Positions 33,874 to 42,458 are shown, counted from the stretch's first letter. The stretch: DNA of 64,000 nt from Gemmata massiliana (GCF_901538265.1 NZ_LR593886.1:1736001-1800000); one strand, 5' to 3'. The notes: generated from the sequence alone by a model not told the origin. Program-made: numbers and translations.

Positions 33874-34950
33874 ATGCGCGAGTTGCAAGTTTGTCCGCCG
33901 ACGAAACACAAACCGATCGAGGTCGTTCGCCGGCTCGAATTTCGCGCGAGCGGTGCCGAGTTGGTCGCGTGGTGCGGAAGCGAAGCGGCCACCAAAGACG
34001 GTCGCACCGGGTTCACCAATAAGCTGCACGTCTACGACTGTGTGGCCGGCTCCGCGCGAGAATTGTTTGCGGGCTGGTTCTTCTATGAGTCATCGGATGA
34101 GCGCACGCCCGATCCGGTAATCTCGCCAAACCGCGAGTTGATCGCATTTGAGGACACTGTAGCCGGCACTCATATCTACTTCGAGGGGCTTACGGATGCT
34201 GCAGGAGAGACGCCATCGTTTCCCAGTCTACCCGGGGGACCGCGCGGGGCGGGTGGGTTGGCGTTCACACGCGACGGTACGGAACTGATCGCGGTCCGGA
34301 ATCTCATGGAGGGGGGAGCGTTCGCACCAGATGTTGTGAGGTTCACGATCGCTTCGCTATTCAAGGTGTTGGGGACAGAGGAGAAGATTAATCCTCTCAA
34401 TGGTAAGCCATATCAGAAGCGCATTTACGATGTCCGCTGGCAGGAGAGTTTGACGCTTCCTCCGGGCGAGCGATTGGTCACTGCGTGCCTTTCGGCGGAC
34501 GATCGACTACTTGTGGTCGGCGGCAACGAAGGGGTACTGCACGTCGCGGATTTGGAGCAGAAGAAAGTGCTCGCTTCGTTTCCGTGGGAGGGACGCAAAC
34601 TGCGTGACCGGTCCGCGGTGCGGGTGGCATTTAGTCCCGACGCGAAGTGGGTGGTGATGCTAGCCAACGGGCGGTTGTTCGCGCGCCCGCTCGGGGAAGG
34701 TAAAGCGTGGCAGACGAAGAGCACGCTGGGTTACGCCCACGACTTTGCGTTCCACCCCGCGGGACGCACGCTGTGCGCGGTGTTCGCGGACGGTCGGGCT
34801 CGCGTACTCGATGCGCTCACGGGGAACGTGCTCCAATCGTTTCAGTGGGGCAAGAAGCCGCTGTACTCGGTCGCGTTCGCACCGGACGGCCTCACCTGTG
34901 CAGCCGGCGGACCGAACGGGCGCGTCGTTGTTTGGGATATTGATGGGTAG
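33874..34950 (+). CDS. WD40-like beta-propeller protein
   Basis: A 358-residue protein of repeated beta-blades without signal peptide. WD40-type repeat ends include LLVVGGNEGVLHVADLEQKK, RVAFSPDAKWVVMLANGRLF, DFAFHPAGRTLCAVFADGRA and SVAFAPDGLTCAAGGPNGRV followed by VVWDIDG at the C-terminus. Only about five to six blades are clear; the first 200 residues are more diverged. ATG 33874 is chosen as the start of the conserved-looking part. It likely serves as a protein-interaction scaffold; partner unknown. Confidence 0.7.
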   Translation: MRELQVCPPTKHKPIEVVRRLEFRASGAELVAWCGSEAATKDGRTGFTNKLHVYDCVAGSARELFAGWFFYESSDERTPDPVISPNRELIAFEDTVAGTHIYFEGLTDAAGETPSFPSLPGGPRGAGGLAFTRDGTELIAVRNLMEGGAFAPDVVRFTIASLFKVLGTEEKINPLNGKPYQKRIYDVRWQESLTLPPGERLVTACLSADDRLLVVGGNEGVLHVADLEQKKVLASFPWEGRKLRDRSAVRVAFSPDAKWVVMLANGRLFARPLGEGKAWQTKSTLGYAHDFAFHPAGRTLCAVFADGRARVLDALTGNVLQSFQWGKKPLYSVAFAPDGLTCAAGGPNGRVVVWDIDG

Positions 34951-35109
34951 GCGTGTTCTCAAAGTCGCACCGACCCGAACGCTTTTTCACAAGCTTCCGT
35001 GACGTTTACCCAGACCGTTCGAGTGACACGAATGTCATTGATGAGAGCCGCGCACGAGGGTACCTTGCTTTTACCCTCGAGTTTGCACTTAGTAACGCGC
35101 AGGCTTGTC

Positions 35110-36000
35110 ATGAATTTCAGCCCACTTCGGCTCCTCTCACCGATCCAACTGTTCTTTTGTCTGATCCTGTTCTTTCTTCCGTGGGTCGAAGTGCAGTGCG
35201 TCATGCCCAAAGATGGGTTGGGTGGTTTCGACGCGGACCCCATGCCCGGAATGAAAGCGGGCGCCGGTAAAGCCATATCTTCGGCGGGGTCGCGCCCGTT
35301 CATTACCCAGAGTGGGCTCCAGATCGCGACCGGCGGCTATTCTTTCGCCAGTCCCGAATTGAAAATGCTGATGGACGAAGCGGAGAAATCCGGGCAGAAG
35401 ATGGGCGCGCCCCCCGGCAAGGGCAACGAAAAGGACGAATTGGGCAAGGGCGTCATCCTATTCTTGTTCCCGATCCTCATTCTCGTCGGGGGAGTGCTCG
35501 GCATCGTGCTGGGACCGGGGCTCCCACGTCGGCTCGTTGTGGCCGGGTGTTGCGCGGGGGCGCTTGGGGTGGTCGGCATCCAAGCCGCGATCGGGTTCCC
35601 CATCGAACAGCAGATCAAGAAAGAGGCCGAGAAAGAAAAGGAGATGGCGAAGCAGTTCGGTGGGGACGCGAGTAAAGTCGAGAACCCGTTCAAGATTGTG
35701 TGGAAATTCCCGCTCTACCTCACGCTGCTGCTCCTGGTCGGCGCGACCGGGACCGCGTTCGTGGACGGTGGCGTAAAGAAGCGGAAGCGCGTCAGTTACG
35801 ACTTCGACGATGATGAAGACGACGAAGAGTACGAAGACGATCGACCGCGGCGCAAGAAGAAGAAACCGATTGTGGAAGAGATACCCGACGAGGACGAAGA
35901 GGAAGAGCGGCCACGGAAGCGAAGGCGACCGCGCGACGATGATGAGGACGAAGAAGACGATCGGCCGAGGCGGAAGCGGCGCCGCGATGGTGACGACTGA
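35110..36000 (+). CDS. Membrane protein with highly charged C-terminal tail
   Basis: A 296-residue protein. Hydrophobic segments lie at the N-terminus (IQLFFCLILFFLPWVEVQC), at about 119-140 (VILFLFPILILVGGVLGIVL), 145-165 and about 210-230 (LYLTLLLLVGATGTAFV). The last 70 residues alternate acidic and basic blocks (FDDDEDDEEYEDDRPRRKKK and similar) and are surely disordered. The ATG at 35110 gives the N-terminal membrane segment; earlier starts add a non-conserved stretch. Function unknown. Confidence 0.7.
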   Translation: MNFSPLRLLSPIQLFFCLILFFLPWVEVQCVMPKDGLGGFDADPMPGMKAGAGKAISSAGSRPFITQSGLQIATGGYSFASPELKMLMDEAEKSGQKMGAPPGKGNEKDELGKGVILFLFPILILVGGVLGIVLGPGLPRRLVVAGCCAGALGVVGIQAAIGFPIEQQIKKEAEKEKEMAKQFGGDASKVENPFKIVWKFPLYLTLLLLVGATGTAFVDGGVKKRKRVSYDFDDDEDDEEYEDDRPRRKKKKPIVEEIPDEDEEEERPRKRRRPRDDDEDEEDDRPRRKRRRDGDD

Positions 36001-36026
36001 GCCGCGTTGTTCGGGGCAGAAATGAC

Positions 36027-36087
36027 GAACCGGCCCTCGGGTGAGGGAACGAGTCTTTGGCTCGTTCCCTCACCCGAGGGCCGGTTC
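36027..36087. terminator. 27-bp perfect stem between convergent genes, bidirectional terminator
   Basis: Arms 36027-36053 and 36061-36087 are perfect reverse complements with a 7-base loop. GTTTT follows on the plus strand. It lies between the convergent genes ending at 36000 and 36100, so it can serve both. Confidence 0.75.
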
Positions 36088-36099
36088 GTTTTCCGAAGC

Positions 36100-36675
36100 T
36101 CAATCTTCGCGCTTGGCTTCGGCGATGCTCTTGATCTTCTCGCCGAGCAGCGCCACGTCGAACGGCTTCTTGAAGATGTCGTTGAAGCCGTACTGCGTGA
36201 GTTGCTCGGGAGCGGCCTCGTCCTCGCTCGCCAGGCCCACGATGAGCGTGGTCGCGTAGGCCTCGTCCTTGCGCAAATTGGAGACGATCTGGATCGACTC
36301 GGCGCGCCCCAGACCGAGATCGATTACGATCGTGTCCGGGTGGAAGCTGCCGGCGAGGATACCGGCCTCGAACCCGCTGTTGGCGAGCTCGAACTTGAAG
36401 TCGTCATTTTCCGGAAGTATTTCTTTGATCCGGTCGTTGAACAACTTCTCGGTGCCGATGAGCAGCACCTTGTGCCACTCTTCTTCTTCAAGTTCTCCCA
36501 GCGGCATCCCGTGTTCCTTGAGGAACCGGATGAGCTGTTCGCGGGGGATGCGCCGGTCCTGGCTGCCGGGGATGCGGTACCCCTTGAGGCGACCGGAATC
36601 GAACCACTTGGACACGGTCCGGGGGGCAACCTTACAGATCTTCGCGACCTGTCCGGTGGTGAACACCTTTTTCAT
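36100..36675 (-). CDS. Excisionase-type HTH fused to a receiver-like domain
   Basis: A 191-residue protein. Residues 1-55 are a MerR/excisionase-type DNA-binding domain (FTTGQVAKICKVAPRTVSKW, then GYRIPGSQDRRIPREQLIRF). Residues about 68-188 have a receiver-like alpha/beta pattern: HKVLLIGTEKL, phospho-acceptor-type Asp in TIVIDLGLGRAES, LIVGLASEDE and Lys in FKKPFD. The acidic pair normally after the first strand (as in VDDE) reads IGTE, so Mg2+ binding may be impaired and phosphorylation is uncertain. It probably acts as a transcription regulator; no cognate kinase is adjacent. Confidence 0.75.
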   Translation of the reverse strand: MKKVFTTGQVAKICKVAPRTVSKWFDSGRLKGYRIPGSQDRRIPREQLIRFLKEHGMPLGELEEEEWHKVLLIGTEKLFNDRIKEILPENDDFKFELANSGFEAGILAGSFHPDTIVIDLGLGRAESIQIVSNLRKDEAYATTLIVGLASEDEAAPEQLTQYGFNDIFKKPFDVALLGEKIKSIAEAKRED

Positions 36676-37346
36676 GGCGAGACACTCCGTTTGAACTCGC
36701 TTCGTCCCGCGCCCCGCCCATTACCGTCCTGGCGGGCTGCTATGGGTTCCAGGGGCGAACCCTCGGGGCGAGGGGCGTGCCGCACGATCGGGGGCCTCGT
36801 GGCGGCGATGTATGAACGTCCGGCGGGGAGCCTGTGGGCCGGATTTCTAACGGCGCTGGGTTTCTCGCGGTCCGATTGCGCCCGGGCGAACTGGGCGGAT
36901 CGGGCGGTCCGGGCGATTAACCCGGGTGGCGCGGGAAACGGTTGCGACGCTAACTCCATCGGCTACACCAACCGTCCGTCTTCGCAAAACCCGCGAAATT
37001 GGGAGGTTGGTAAAGGCGGTGGGTTCCGGCGGGGTTGGGGCCGCTGGAGCGGGCGAACGGTCCAAGGCCGACCATCGGCCTCCGGGCGCTCGCACTGTCA
37101 GTCACAATGATCGTTCGGGCTGGATGTGTAACTTGGGTGAGAACTCTTCGCCGTGACGTGCCTTCCGTGGCAGGAGGGCCGATCGATCCGGTTGGTCCGG
37201 TTCTACCGGCTCGCGAGGCATCATACGCAGCGGGGCAAGAGGGGTATTTTAAGCGCCCCGCGAACGGTAAAAACTGCAACGCGACGCATAATCACGAATG
37301 CGCAGAAGATCCGGAGCCGCGGCGCGGAAAAGTGCCCGCAGAATGC
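36676..37346. other. Intergenic region of 671 bp without a supported gene
   Basis: It separates two minus-strand genes. Long open frames cross it on both strands because of high GC, but their products are Arg/Pro/Gly-rich without recognisable structure and their starts lack ribosome-binding sites. The promoter of the HTH-receiver gene should lie near 36680-36760. No RNA gene found. Confidence 0.4.
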
Positions 37347-37826
37347 TCAAAGTGCGCCCAATCGTTTTGTAAAAATCGCCATCCCGTCGCCGTCCGCGTA
37401 GAAGTCCGCGATCCGGCCCGCGGCGGTGTAGCCGTGCTTGAGGTAAAACTGGCGGGTCGGCTCGTAGTGCTCTGTGGTGGACGTTTCAACGACGAGCAGG
37501 CGCCCCCCCAATTCACGGACGTCCGCCTCTGCAAAGGCGAGCAGCTTCCCGCCGATCCCGAGCCCCTGCTGGTCGGCCGCGACCGCGATCCACCACAAGT
37601 ACCAAGTGCGGTCGGTCATCTCTTCGGGCGCGTGGTAGACGTACCCCAACGGGCGCCCGTCGTGCTCCCATACGAACGCGCGGTGCCCGTAGTCGTCGCG
37701 GTTGGACGCGAAGAAGTCGTTCAGCACACCTTCGAGGGTTTCCACCTCGAGCGGCTTGAAGAACCCCGTACCGGCCGTGAGGTCGAGCAGGGCGGCGGTG
37801 TCGGCGGGTGTCGCGGGTCGGATCAT
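37347..37826 (-). CDS. GNAT N-acetyltransferase
   Basis: A 159-residue single-domain acetyltransferase: MIRPATPADTAALLDLTAGT at the N-terminus, RPLGYVYHAPEEMTDRTWYL, the strand-beta4/loop WWIAVAADQQGLGIGGKLLA (the Q-x-x-G-x-G/A acetyl-CoA loop) and TRQFYLKHGYTAAG. Full length. The substrate cannot be predicted; small-molecule and ribosomal-protein acetyltransferases share this layout. Confidence 0.85.
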   Translation of the reverse strand: MIRPATPADTAALLDLTAGTGFFKPLEVETLEGVLNDFFASNRDDYGHRAFVWEHDGRPLGYVYHAPEEMTDRTWYLWWIAVAADQQGLGIGGKLLAFAEADVRELGGRLLVVETSTTEHYEPTRQFYLKHGYTAAGRIADFYADGDGMAIFTKRLGAL

Positions 37827-37915
37827 GGGTGGAAGTGTAAACGGGCGGAGGAAGAAGGTAAACTGAGGGCACTAATACGCGGCTTCATTTGTGACGAGTA
37901 CCCGTGGGAATAGTC

Positions 37916-38395
37916 ATGGCGAAGCGAATGCGATACCTGTTCGTTGGGGGCGTGGGGCTGGCCCTCGCGGTGCTGGGCTACGATCAGATGTTTAAGCTTC
38001 GCTGGGGTGGCTTCACTGAACTTACCGTTGAGTTCGTCGTGACGGACGCGGAAACGGGATTACCGGTCGAGGGGGCTGAGGTCTTTGTTGCCGACGAATC
38101 GTACTCCGCTGCGAACGTTGAGATTCTGGAGCCCCAGTTCAAAACCAACCGAGAGGGCGTCGCGGTTGCTCAATTTCCATCGCAACGGTGCGGAGGTGAT
38201 CTGAGTCGATTGGGTTTCACAAACACGCGATCCGTGTTACTTCCCGAAATTCGCTTCTGGTGCAAGGGGGCGGGGCTTAGACAAAGCGACGTCTTGTACC
38301 TCAACGACCAACCGCACCGCCGATCAATCCAGCACACTGGACCGGGGCAGGATCGGCTCATCGTGTCGGTGGCCCTTTGCAAATCGCAGCCGTAA
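37916..38395 (+). CDS. Membrane-anchored protein with carboxypeptidase-regulatory-like domain
   Basis: A 159-residue protein with an N-terminal anchor (YLFVGGVGLALAVLGYDQMF). After this, ELTVEFVVTDAETGLPVEGA and EVFVADESYS...TNREGVAVAQFP match the pattern of carboxypeptidase-regulatory-like (CnaB/TTR-fold) domains, in which a G-x-P-V-x-G-A turn and a TDxxG repeat occur. The domain would face the periplasm. The ATG at 37916 is preferred to a GTG four codons earlier. Function unknown. Confidence 0.65.
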   Translation: MAKRMRYLFVGGVGLALAVLGYDQMFKLRWGGFTELTVEFVVTDAETGLPVEGAEVFVADESYSAANVEILEPQFKTNREGVAVAQFPSQRCGGDLSRLGFTNTRSVLLPEIRFWCKGAGLRQSDVLYLNDQPHRRSIQHTGPGQDRLIVSVALCKSQP

Positions 38396-38414
38396 TGGGT
38401 GAACCTGTGAGTGC

Positions 38415-38444
38415 GTGTACCCCTCTGTTGGAGGAGGGGCACAC
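38415..38444 (+). promoter_or_regulatory. Hairpin covering the ribosome-binding site of the zincin gene
   Basis: GTGT-CCCCTC (38415-38425) pairs with GAGGGG-ACAC (38434-38444) at 10 of 11 positions (one A-C mismatch). The paired right arm is the Shine-Dalgarno region (GGAGGAGGGG) two bases before the ATG at 38447, so folding would limit translation. Confidence 0.45.
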
Positions 38445-38446
38445 AA

Positions 38447-39061
38447 ATGTCGCACTTCTATCGCAAGACCGCGCCGGGCGTTCGCAACGGGCGTGTGCAG
38501 AAACAGAATAATTGGGCACTCTCACCGAGCGTGTATCGCAATACGCAGACTTGCTTGGTGATCGATCGACGCAAACCCGGGGAAGGGTACCGGCACCTTC
38601 TTTTGAAGCGCGACATTGAGCGCTTCGTTGCACTGATCCCGAACTGGGATGCGCTCGCGGTCGGTTTGGACCTGATCAGCCTCGATTGCGGGCGACACGG
38701 GTGCGACGGGTGGTACAACCGCGGCGCACTCGGCATCTGTGCGTGGCCCAAGGAGATGAGTTACGTGCTCGATACGGTGTGGTTCGCCGAACACCGTAGG
38801 TTCCTCGAGCGCATTGGTGCTCGTGTTGAAGAAGGTGGAATTGGGAGAGATATCGTCATTCACTGGACGGACGCCACCGCCCGCGCCTACCAACTCTGTC
38901 ACGTCTTCCTGCACGAACTCGGCCACCACGCGGACCGCATGCACACCCATGCGAAGAAAGACAACGCGCCACGCGGAGAGGGGTTCGCGGAGGATTATGC
39001 GTTCGATCTGGAGCGCGAAGTTCTGGAACGCTACTTCGCGGAATTTGGGTTCCCAGAGTGA
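38447..39061 (+). CDS. Zincin-like metalloprotease-fold protein
   Basis: A 204-residue cytoplasmic-type protein. The helix LCHVFLHELGHHADRMHTHA contains HExxH (HELGH plus an extra His), and the downstream GEGFAEDYAFDLEREVL offers a Glu as third ligand in the gluzincin manner. The N-terminal half (YRNTQTCLVIDRRKPGEGYR, LDLISLDCGRHGCDGWYN) is not recognised. A GGAGGAGG ribosome-binding site lies just upstream and is itself in a hairpin. Protease activity is predicted only from HExxH. Confidence 0.65.
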   Translation: MSHFYRKTAPGVRNGRVQKQNNWALSPSVYRNTQTCLVIDRRKPGEGYRHLLLKRDIERFVALIPNWDALAVGLDLISLDCGRHGCDGWYNRGALGICAWPKEMSYVLDTVWFAEHRRFLERIGARVEEGGIGRDIVIHWTDATARAYQLCHVFLHELGHHADRMHTHAKKDNAPRGEGFAEDYAFDLEREVLERYFAEFGFPE

Positions 39062-39073
39062 ACCCGAGCGCTG

Positions 39074-39679
39074 TTACGGGCGCTTCAACTCGAACAGGTC
39101 CGACGTGTGGCACCAGAACGCCCCGCCGAGGCGCGCGACCGTTTTGAGCTTACGCGGATCGACGCCGCCTTTGCCGTCGAGCACTTCGTCCGCGACGTGA
39201 ATCATCACCACTTCGCCGATCACCAGGTTTGCCGCGATCGGGCCGGTTCCGCACGGAACGATCTGGCGGACGACGCACTCCAGCGCGACGGGAGCTTCGG
39301 CGAGTCGTGGGGGCTTCACTTTGGCGCTCGGGCGTGTGCTCAGGCCAGTGAGAGCGACTTCGCTCTCATCGGGGGCGATCTCTTTAGAGGAGAGGTTCAC
39401 TTTCTCCGCAAGCGGCGCGGTCGCGGCGTGAATAACGAACTCACCGAGCTTTTCGAGGTTGAGCAGCGTGTCCTTTTTCGTGCCGTCGCGCCGGAGCGTG
39501 GGGGAGAACACGACGATGGGCGGGTTCGCGCCAAACGCATTGAAGAAGCTGAACGGCGCGAGGTTCACCATCCCGGTCGGTGAGAGGGTTGTCACCCACG
39601 CGATGGGCCGCGGGGTGACGAGCCCCACGAGGTACTGGTACACGTCCGGAACGGGCGCGGTCGTCGGGTCGATCTGCAT
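39074..39679 (-). CDS. Flavin reductase-like FMN-binding protein
   Basis: A 201-residue split-barrel flavin reductase domain protein: YQYLVGLVTPRPIAWVTTLS, VNLAPFSFFNAFGANPPIVV, GEFVIHAATAPLAEKVN and a C-terminal LVIGEVVMIHVADEVLDG. These match the flavin reductase-like (FMN-binding) family that reduces flavins or nitro/azo groups with NAD(P)H. It lies 16 bases downstream of the nucleoside-hydrolase-like gene on the same strand, probably cotranscribed. Confidence 0.85.
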   Translation of the reverse strand: MQIDPTTAPVPDVYQYLVGLVTPRPIAWVTTLSPTGMVNLAPFSFFNAFGANPPIVVFSPTLRRDGTKKDTLLNLEKLGEFVIHAATAPLAEKVNLSSKEIAPDESEVALTGLSTRPSAKVKPPRLAEAPVALECVVRQIVPCGTGPIAANLVIGEVVMIHVADEVLDGKGGVDPRKLKTVARLGGAFWCHTSDLFELKRP

Positions 39680-39694
39680 GAGCGGTCGCGTGGG

Positions 39695-40561
39695 TTAGCG
39701 GAAGTGGCACAAGTGGTCCCAGAGGGCATGATAGTCGATCGCCGCGAGGATGTGGTCGCCGTCGCCCGCGAGGTCCGTTCCCCAACCCGCGCCCCTGCGA
39801 ACCGTGCGCCCGCGGACCCACGAGCCGATTTCCGGGTGGAGGTGGCACACGGCCGCGGTCGGGTCGTGGAACTTCTTGCCGTCGGTTGATTTGAGGAGCA
39901 GCCGCGCGGCCTCCGCGAAGAACTCGGACGTGGCGCAACGCGGCTTCAGCGCACTGGCTCTTATGGCGGCGAACAGAACCGTGTGACAGACGTTCTTACC
40001 CACCATTCTGCGGTCAGCGATGTTCGCCGCGAGGAACACGTCCGCGCCCTTGCGGTCACCGTTCAGGTTGAACGTGGGGACGTTGTCTTGGCCGTCGAAA
40101 TCCGGCAGTCGCGGGCACTCGAACAAATGCTGGTGGTAACCGAGGAAGCCGCCCTGCATTGTGGCCCGGGCAACGATCGTTGTTGGGTGCTGCTTCAAGT
40201 AACGGCCGATGGAACTGACGGGACCGATGACGAACAACTCGCTGTTCGGGTACACCCGAAGTGCTTCCGCGCAGACATCGGCCCCGTCGCCATCGGGTTC
40301 CGCAGCGCGCGATAAACCGTATCGGGCGAGAAGATCGTAGTGCAGTCCGCCGGAGGATTGCTTGTCGCGCCCGAGTTTGGCGACTCCGATCGGACACGTT
40401 ACCCCAGCGCGCTGGAGTAAGAGTCGCGCGACCGCGATTTGATCCGGGTCGCCGGGGGAGATCAGGACCGCGCGAACGTTCGCGCCCGCAGCAATCAGGT
40501 ACGTGATGGCGAACAGGTCGTCGGGATCGCGCCCTATGTCCGTTTCAATGATGAGGTCCAT
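39695..40561 (-). CDS. Inosine-uridine preferring nucleoside hydrolase-like protein
   Basis: A 288-residue protein. The N-terminus DLIIETDIGRDPDDLFAITY carries the Ca2+-binding DxDxxxDD-type motif of nucleoside hydrolases (here TDIGRDPDD). AGANVRAVLISPGD, ELFVIGPVSSIGRYL, FNLNGDRKGADVFLAA and the late HDPTAAVCHLHPE match later family motifs, including the metal/ribose Asp. It would cleave the N-glycosidic bond of ribonucleosides. I start at ATG 40561; a GTG at 40576 is possible. Confidence 0.75.
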   Translation of the reverse strand: MDLIIETDIGRDPDDLFAITYLIAAGANVRAVLISPGDPDQIAVARLLLQRAGVTCPIGVAKLGRDKQSSGGLHYDLLARYGLSRAAEPDGDGADVCAEALRVYPNSELFVIGPVSSIGRYLKQHPTTIVARATMQGGFLGYHQHLFECPRLPDFDGQDNVPTFNLNGDRKGADVFLAANIADRRMVGKNVCHTVLFAAIRASALKPRCATSEFFAEAARLLLKSTDGKKFHDPTAAVCHLHPEIGSWVRGRTVRRGAGWGTDLAGDGDHILAAIDYHALWDHLCHFR

Positions 40562-40698
40562 GCCGGATTTAGACACGCTGGGGTGACAGAAGTTCGCCCG
40601 GATCGCGTGCGGATGTCGCGGTTGGCCTTCGCGCCGGTTCCGCTTCTCGCTATGCCGCTTCCCAAACTGTGCACGTTGTTTCGTGCGGGAGGCCCATC

Positions 40699-41547
40699 AT
40701 GTTGCGATTTACGGTTTTGGCGCTCGCGTTCTCGACCGCCCTCCCGGCGCTCGGACAACCTCCAGCGCCAGCACCGGCCGCGCCGCGGTTCAAGTGGGAG
40801 CCGGGGAAGGTGCTCGCGTACCGCGTCGTTCAGTCCACGACCGTGGAGGAAACGGTTCTCGACGAGAAGACCGAAAAGCCGGTCCCGAGTACGTCCAGCA
40901 CGAACCTCACGCTCGTCCGCAAGTGGACCGTGAAGGACGTGGATAAAGAGGGCGTCGCGACGCTCGAAATGAGCATCAGCGAAATGAAGAGTGTGATCGG
41001 CCAGCCCGACGGTACCACGGTGACGACCGATTCGACCAAGCCCGAGGACGCGAAGAACATGGAGGCGTTCCTGAACAAGCCGATCGTCACCGTGCGCGTG
41101 GACTCGCAGGGCAAACTCATCGAAGTGAAGGACGCGAAGACCGGCTCCGCGGCGCGCCTGCAAGCGGAACTGCCGTTCCGCCTCGTGTTGCCGGACGCGA
41201 TGCCGGACGCGGGCAAGTCGTGGGACCGCCCGTTCGGGGTGAAGATCGACCCGCCGAACGGCACCGGCGAGAACTACGATTTCACCCAGAAGTACACGAG
41301 CAAGGGATTGAAGGACGGGTACCTCATTGTGGGTGTGGAAACGGCGTTGAAGGCCCCGCCGAAGGCGACCAGCGAGCACGTTCCGCTGGTGCCGATGCAG
41401 TGGACCGGTGACGTGTACTTCAATACGGTCGCGGGCAAGTATCAGGCGTCGCGCCTCACCGCGAAGGCCGAACTCATGAACCACCAGGGCGAGGGTACCA
41501 AGTTCGTTTACAAGAGCACCTACGCCGAAGACGCGATCGACAAGTAA
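40699..41547 (+). CDS. Secreted hypothetical protein
   Basis: A 282-residue protein with a signal peptide (MLRFTVLALAFSTALPALGQ) and an Ala/Pro-rich start of the mature chain. The remainder is a beta-rich domain (FKWEPGKVLAYRVVQSTTVE, KWTVKDVDKEGVATLEMSIS, YTSKGLKDGYLIVGVETALK) typical of uncharacterised planctomycete periplasmic proteins. GGAGG precedes the ATG. It ends at a strong hairpin shared with the convergent Uma2 gene. Confidence 0.75.
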   Translation: MLRFTVLALAFSTALPALGQPPAPAPAAPRFKWEPGKVLAYRVVQSTTVEETVLDEKTEKPVPSTSSTNLTLVRKWTVKDVDKEGVATLEMSISEMKSVIGQPDGTTVTTDSTKPEDAKNMEAFLNKPIVTVRVDSQGKLIEVKDAKTGSAARLQAELPFRLVLPDAMPDAGKSWDRPFGVKIDPPNGTGENYDFTQKYTSKGLKDGYLIVGVETALKAPPKATSEHVPLVPMQWTGDVYFNTVAGKYQASRLTAKAELMNHQGEGTKFVYKSTYAEDAIDK

Positions 41548-41571
41548 CGCGACGTGAGTGAATGGAAGCAG

Positions 41572-41592
41572 CGGCCGGCTAAAAGCCGGCCG
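41572..41592. terminator. 9-bp hairpin terminator between convergent genes
   Basis: CGGCCGGCT (41572-41580) and AGCCGGCCG (41584-41592) pair perfectly with an AAA loop, then TTGTCGTTTT. It would end the secreted-protein gene. Confidence 0.65.
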
Positions 41593-41600
41593 TTGTCGTT

Positions 41601-42207
41601 TTACGGCAGCAGATCGGCTACCCGGATCGGCGCAGTCGATACCGCGAGTGGAGACAGCATCCGTCGGCTGGAGCACGTCGTGTGTGCGGTACGCGGTGGC
41701 GTCGAGCGCGTTCGGTAGTGGTTGCGGATCGCGGAACACGTGAAGCTGGCGCCCGTTGAGGTCGAGTATCCAATAGTCCGCGATCCCGGCCGTCGCGTAC
41801 AGTTCCGCTTTCGTCGTCGTGTCGTCGGCCAGAGTCGTGTCCGCGACTTCGACAACGAGCAGCGCGGTTCGAGGGTGCTCGGCATAGTCTTCGGGGTGGC
41901 CGGGAATCACGGCCACGTCCGGCTGAGGTTCGGAATCGCCCGTCGCGAGCGGTCCCTGTTCGTTCACCCAGCCGATCCCGTTAAAGGCCGAACTCAGCGC
42001 CCGGGCGAGTTTGATTTTCCCGAGCTGATGGGGCCAGTTGATCGGGCTCATTTCGAGAATCTCGCCGCGGATCAGTTCGACCCGTTTTGCGTCGAAGAAT
42101 CCCAGTTCACCGAGGCGGTGATACTGTTCGCGACTGAACCGAAATGAGCGAACGGGGATCGCGGGGGGCGTCACGGGAGCCTCCTCAAACACCGAGCGTA
42201 ACGTCAT
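41601..42207 (-). pseudogene. Uma2-family (PD-(D/E)XK) nuclease gene with a one-base frameshift
   Basis: From ATG 42207 the frame encodes a Uma2/DUF820 protein: FSREQYHRLGELGFFDAKRV, ELIRGEILEMSPIN, EPQPDVAVIPG, ALLVVEVADTTLADDTTTK (Asp/Glu/Lys of the nuclease core) and GIADYWILDLNGRQLHVFRD. The typical C-terminus LSPLAVSTAPIRVADLLP-stop is found in another frame, ending at 41601. Removing one base near 41658 joins QPTD to LSPLA. As read, the original frame runs on antisense through the neighbouring gene to 40534. Either a real disruption of the last 25 residues or a sequencing error. Confidence 0.75.
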
Positions 42208-42335
42208 TATTTGCCGGAGGCGAGGTCAACAATTCGGCACACATTTTCACTTCAAATGCCGTACTCGTCGGACCACCCCGAAAGTTTTCTCCAGAGTGCC
42301 CACTGTCCACCTCACCTACTTCAAATATTCTCCAC

Positions 42336-42364
42336 TTGAAACCGCGATGGCACGTGCCTAGAAA
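42336..42364 (+). promoter_or_regulatory. Candidate promoter of tRNA-Gly
   Basis: TTGAAA (42336-42341), a 17-base spacer, then TAGAAA (42359-42364). The tRNA starts 23 bases after the -10 box. Confidence 0.4.
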
Positions 42365-42386
42365 TGGGAGTGCCGAGATGACGAGT

Positions 42387-42458
42387 GCGGGTGTAACTCA
42401 GTGGTAGAGTACCTCGTTGCCAACGAGGTTGTCGTGGGTTCAAGTCCCATCACCCGCT
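42387..42458 (+). tRNA. tRNA-Gly(GCC)
   Basis: A complete 72-base cloverleaf: acceptor GCGGGTG/CACCCGC, D arm ACTC..GAGT with loop AGTGGTA, anticodon stem CCTCG/CGAGG with loop TTGCCAA (anticodon GCC), variable loop TTGTC, T arm GTGGG/CCCAT with loop TTCAAGT, discriminator T. CCA is not encoded. It lies upstream of tig. Confidence 0.95.

Noticed and set aside
36007-37110. 367-residue plus-strand frame after the bidirectional terminator
   Set aside because: It is mostly antisense to the HTH-receiver gene, starts inside the terminator hairpin, and its tail is low-complexity.
40534-41600. Long C-terminal extension of the Uma2 reading frame
   Set aside because: It is Arg/His-rich, antisense to a well-supported secreted-protein gene, and arises from the frameshift near 41658.
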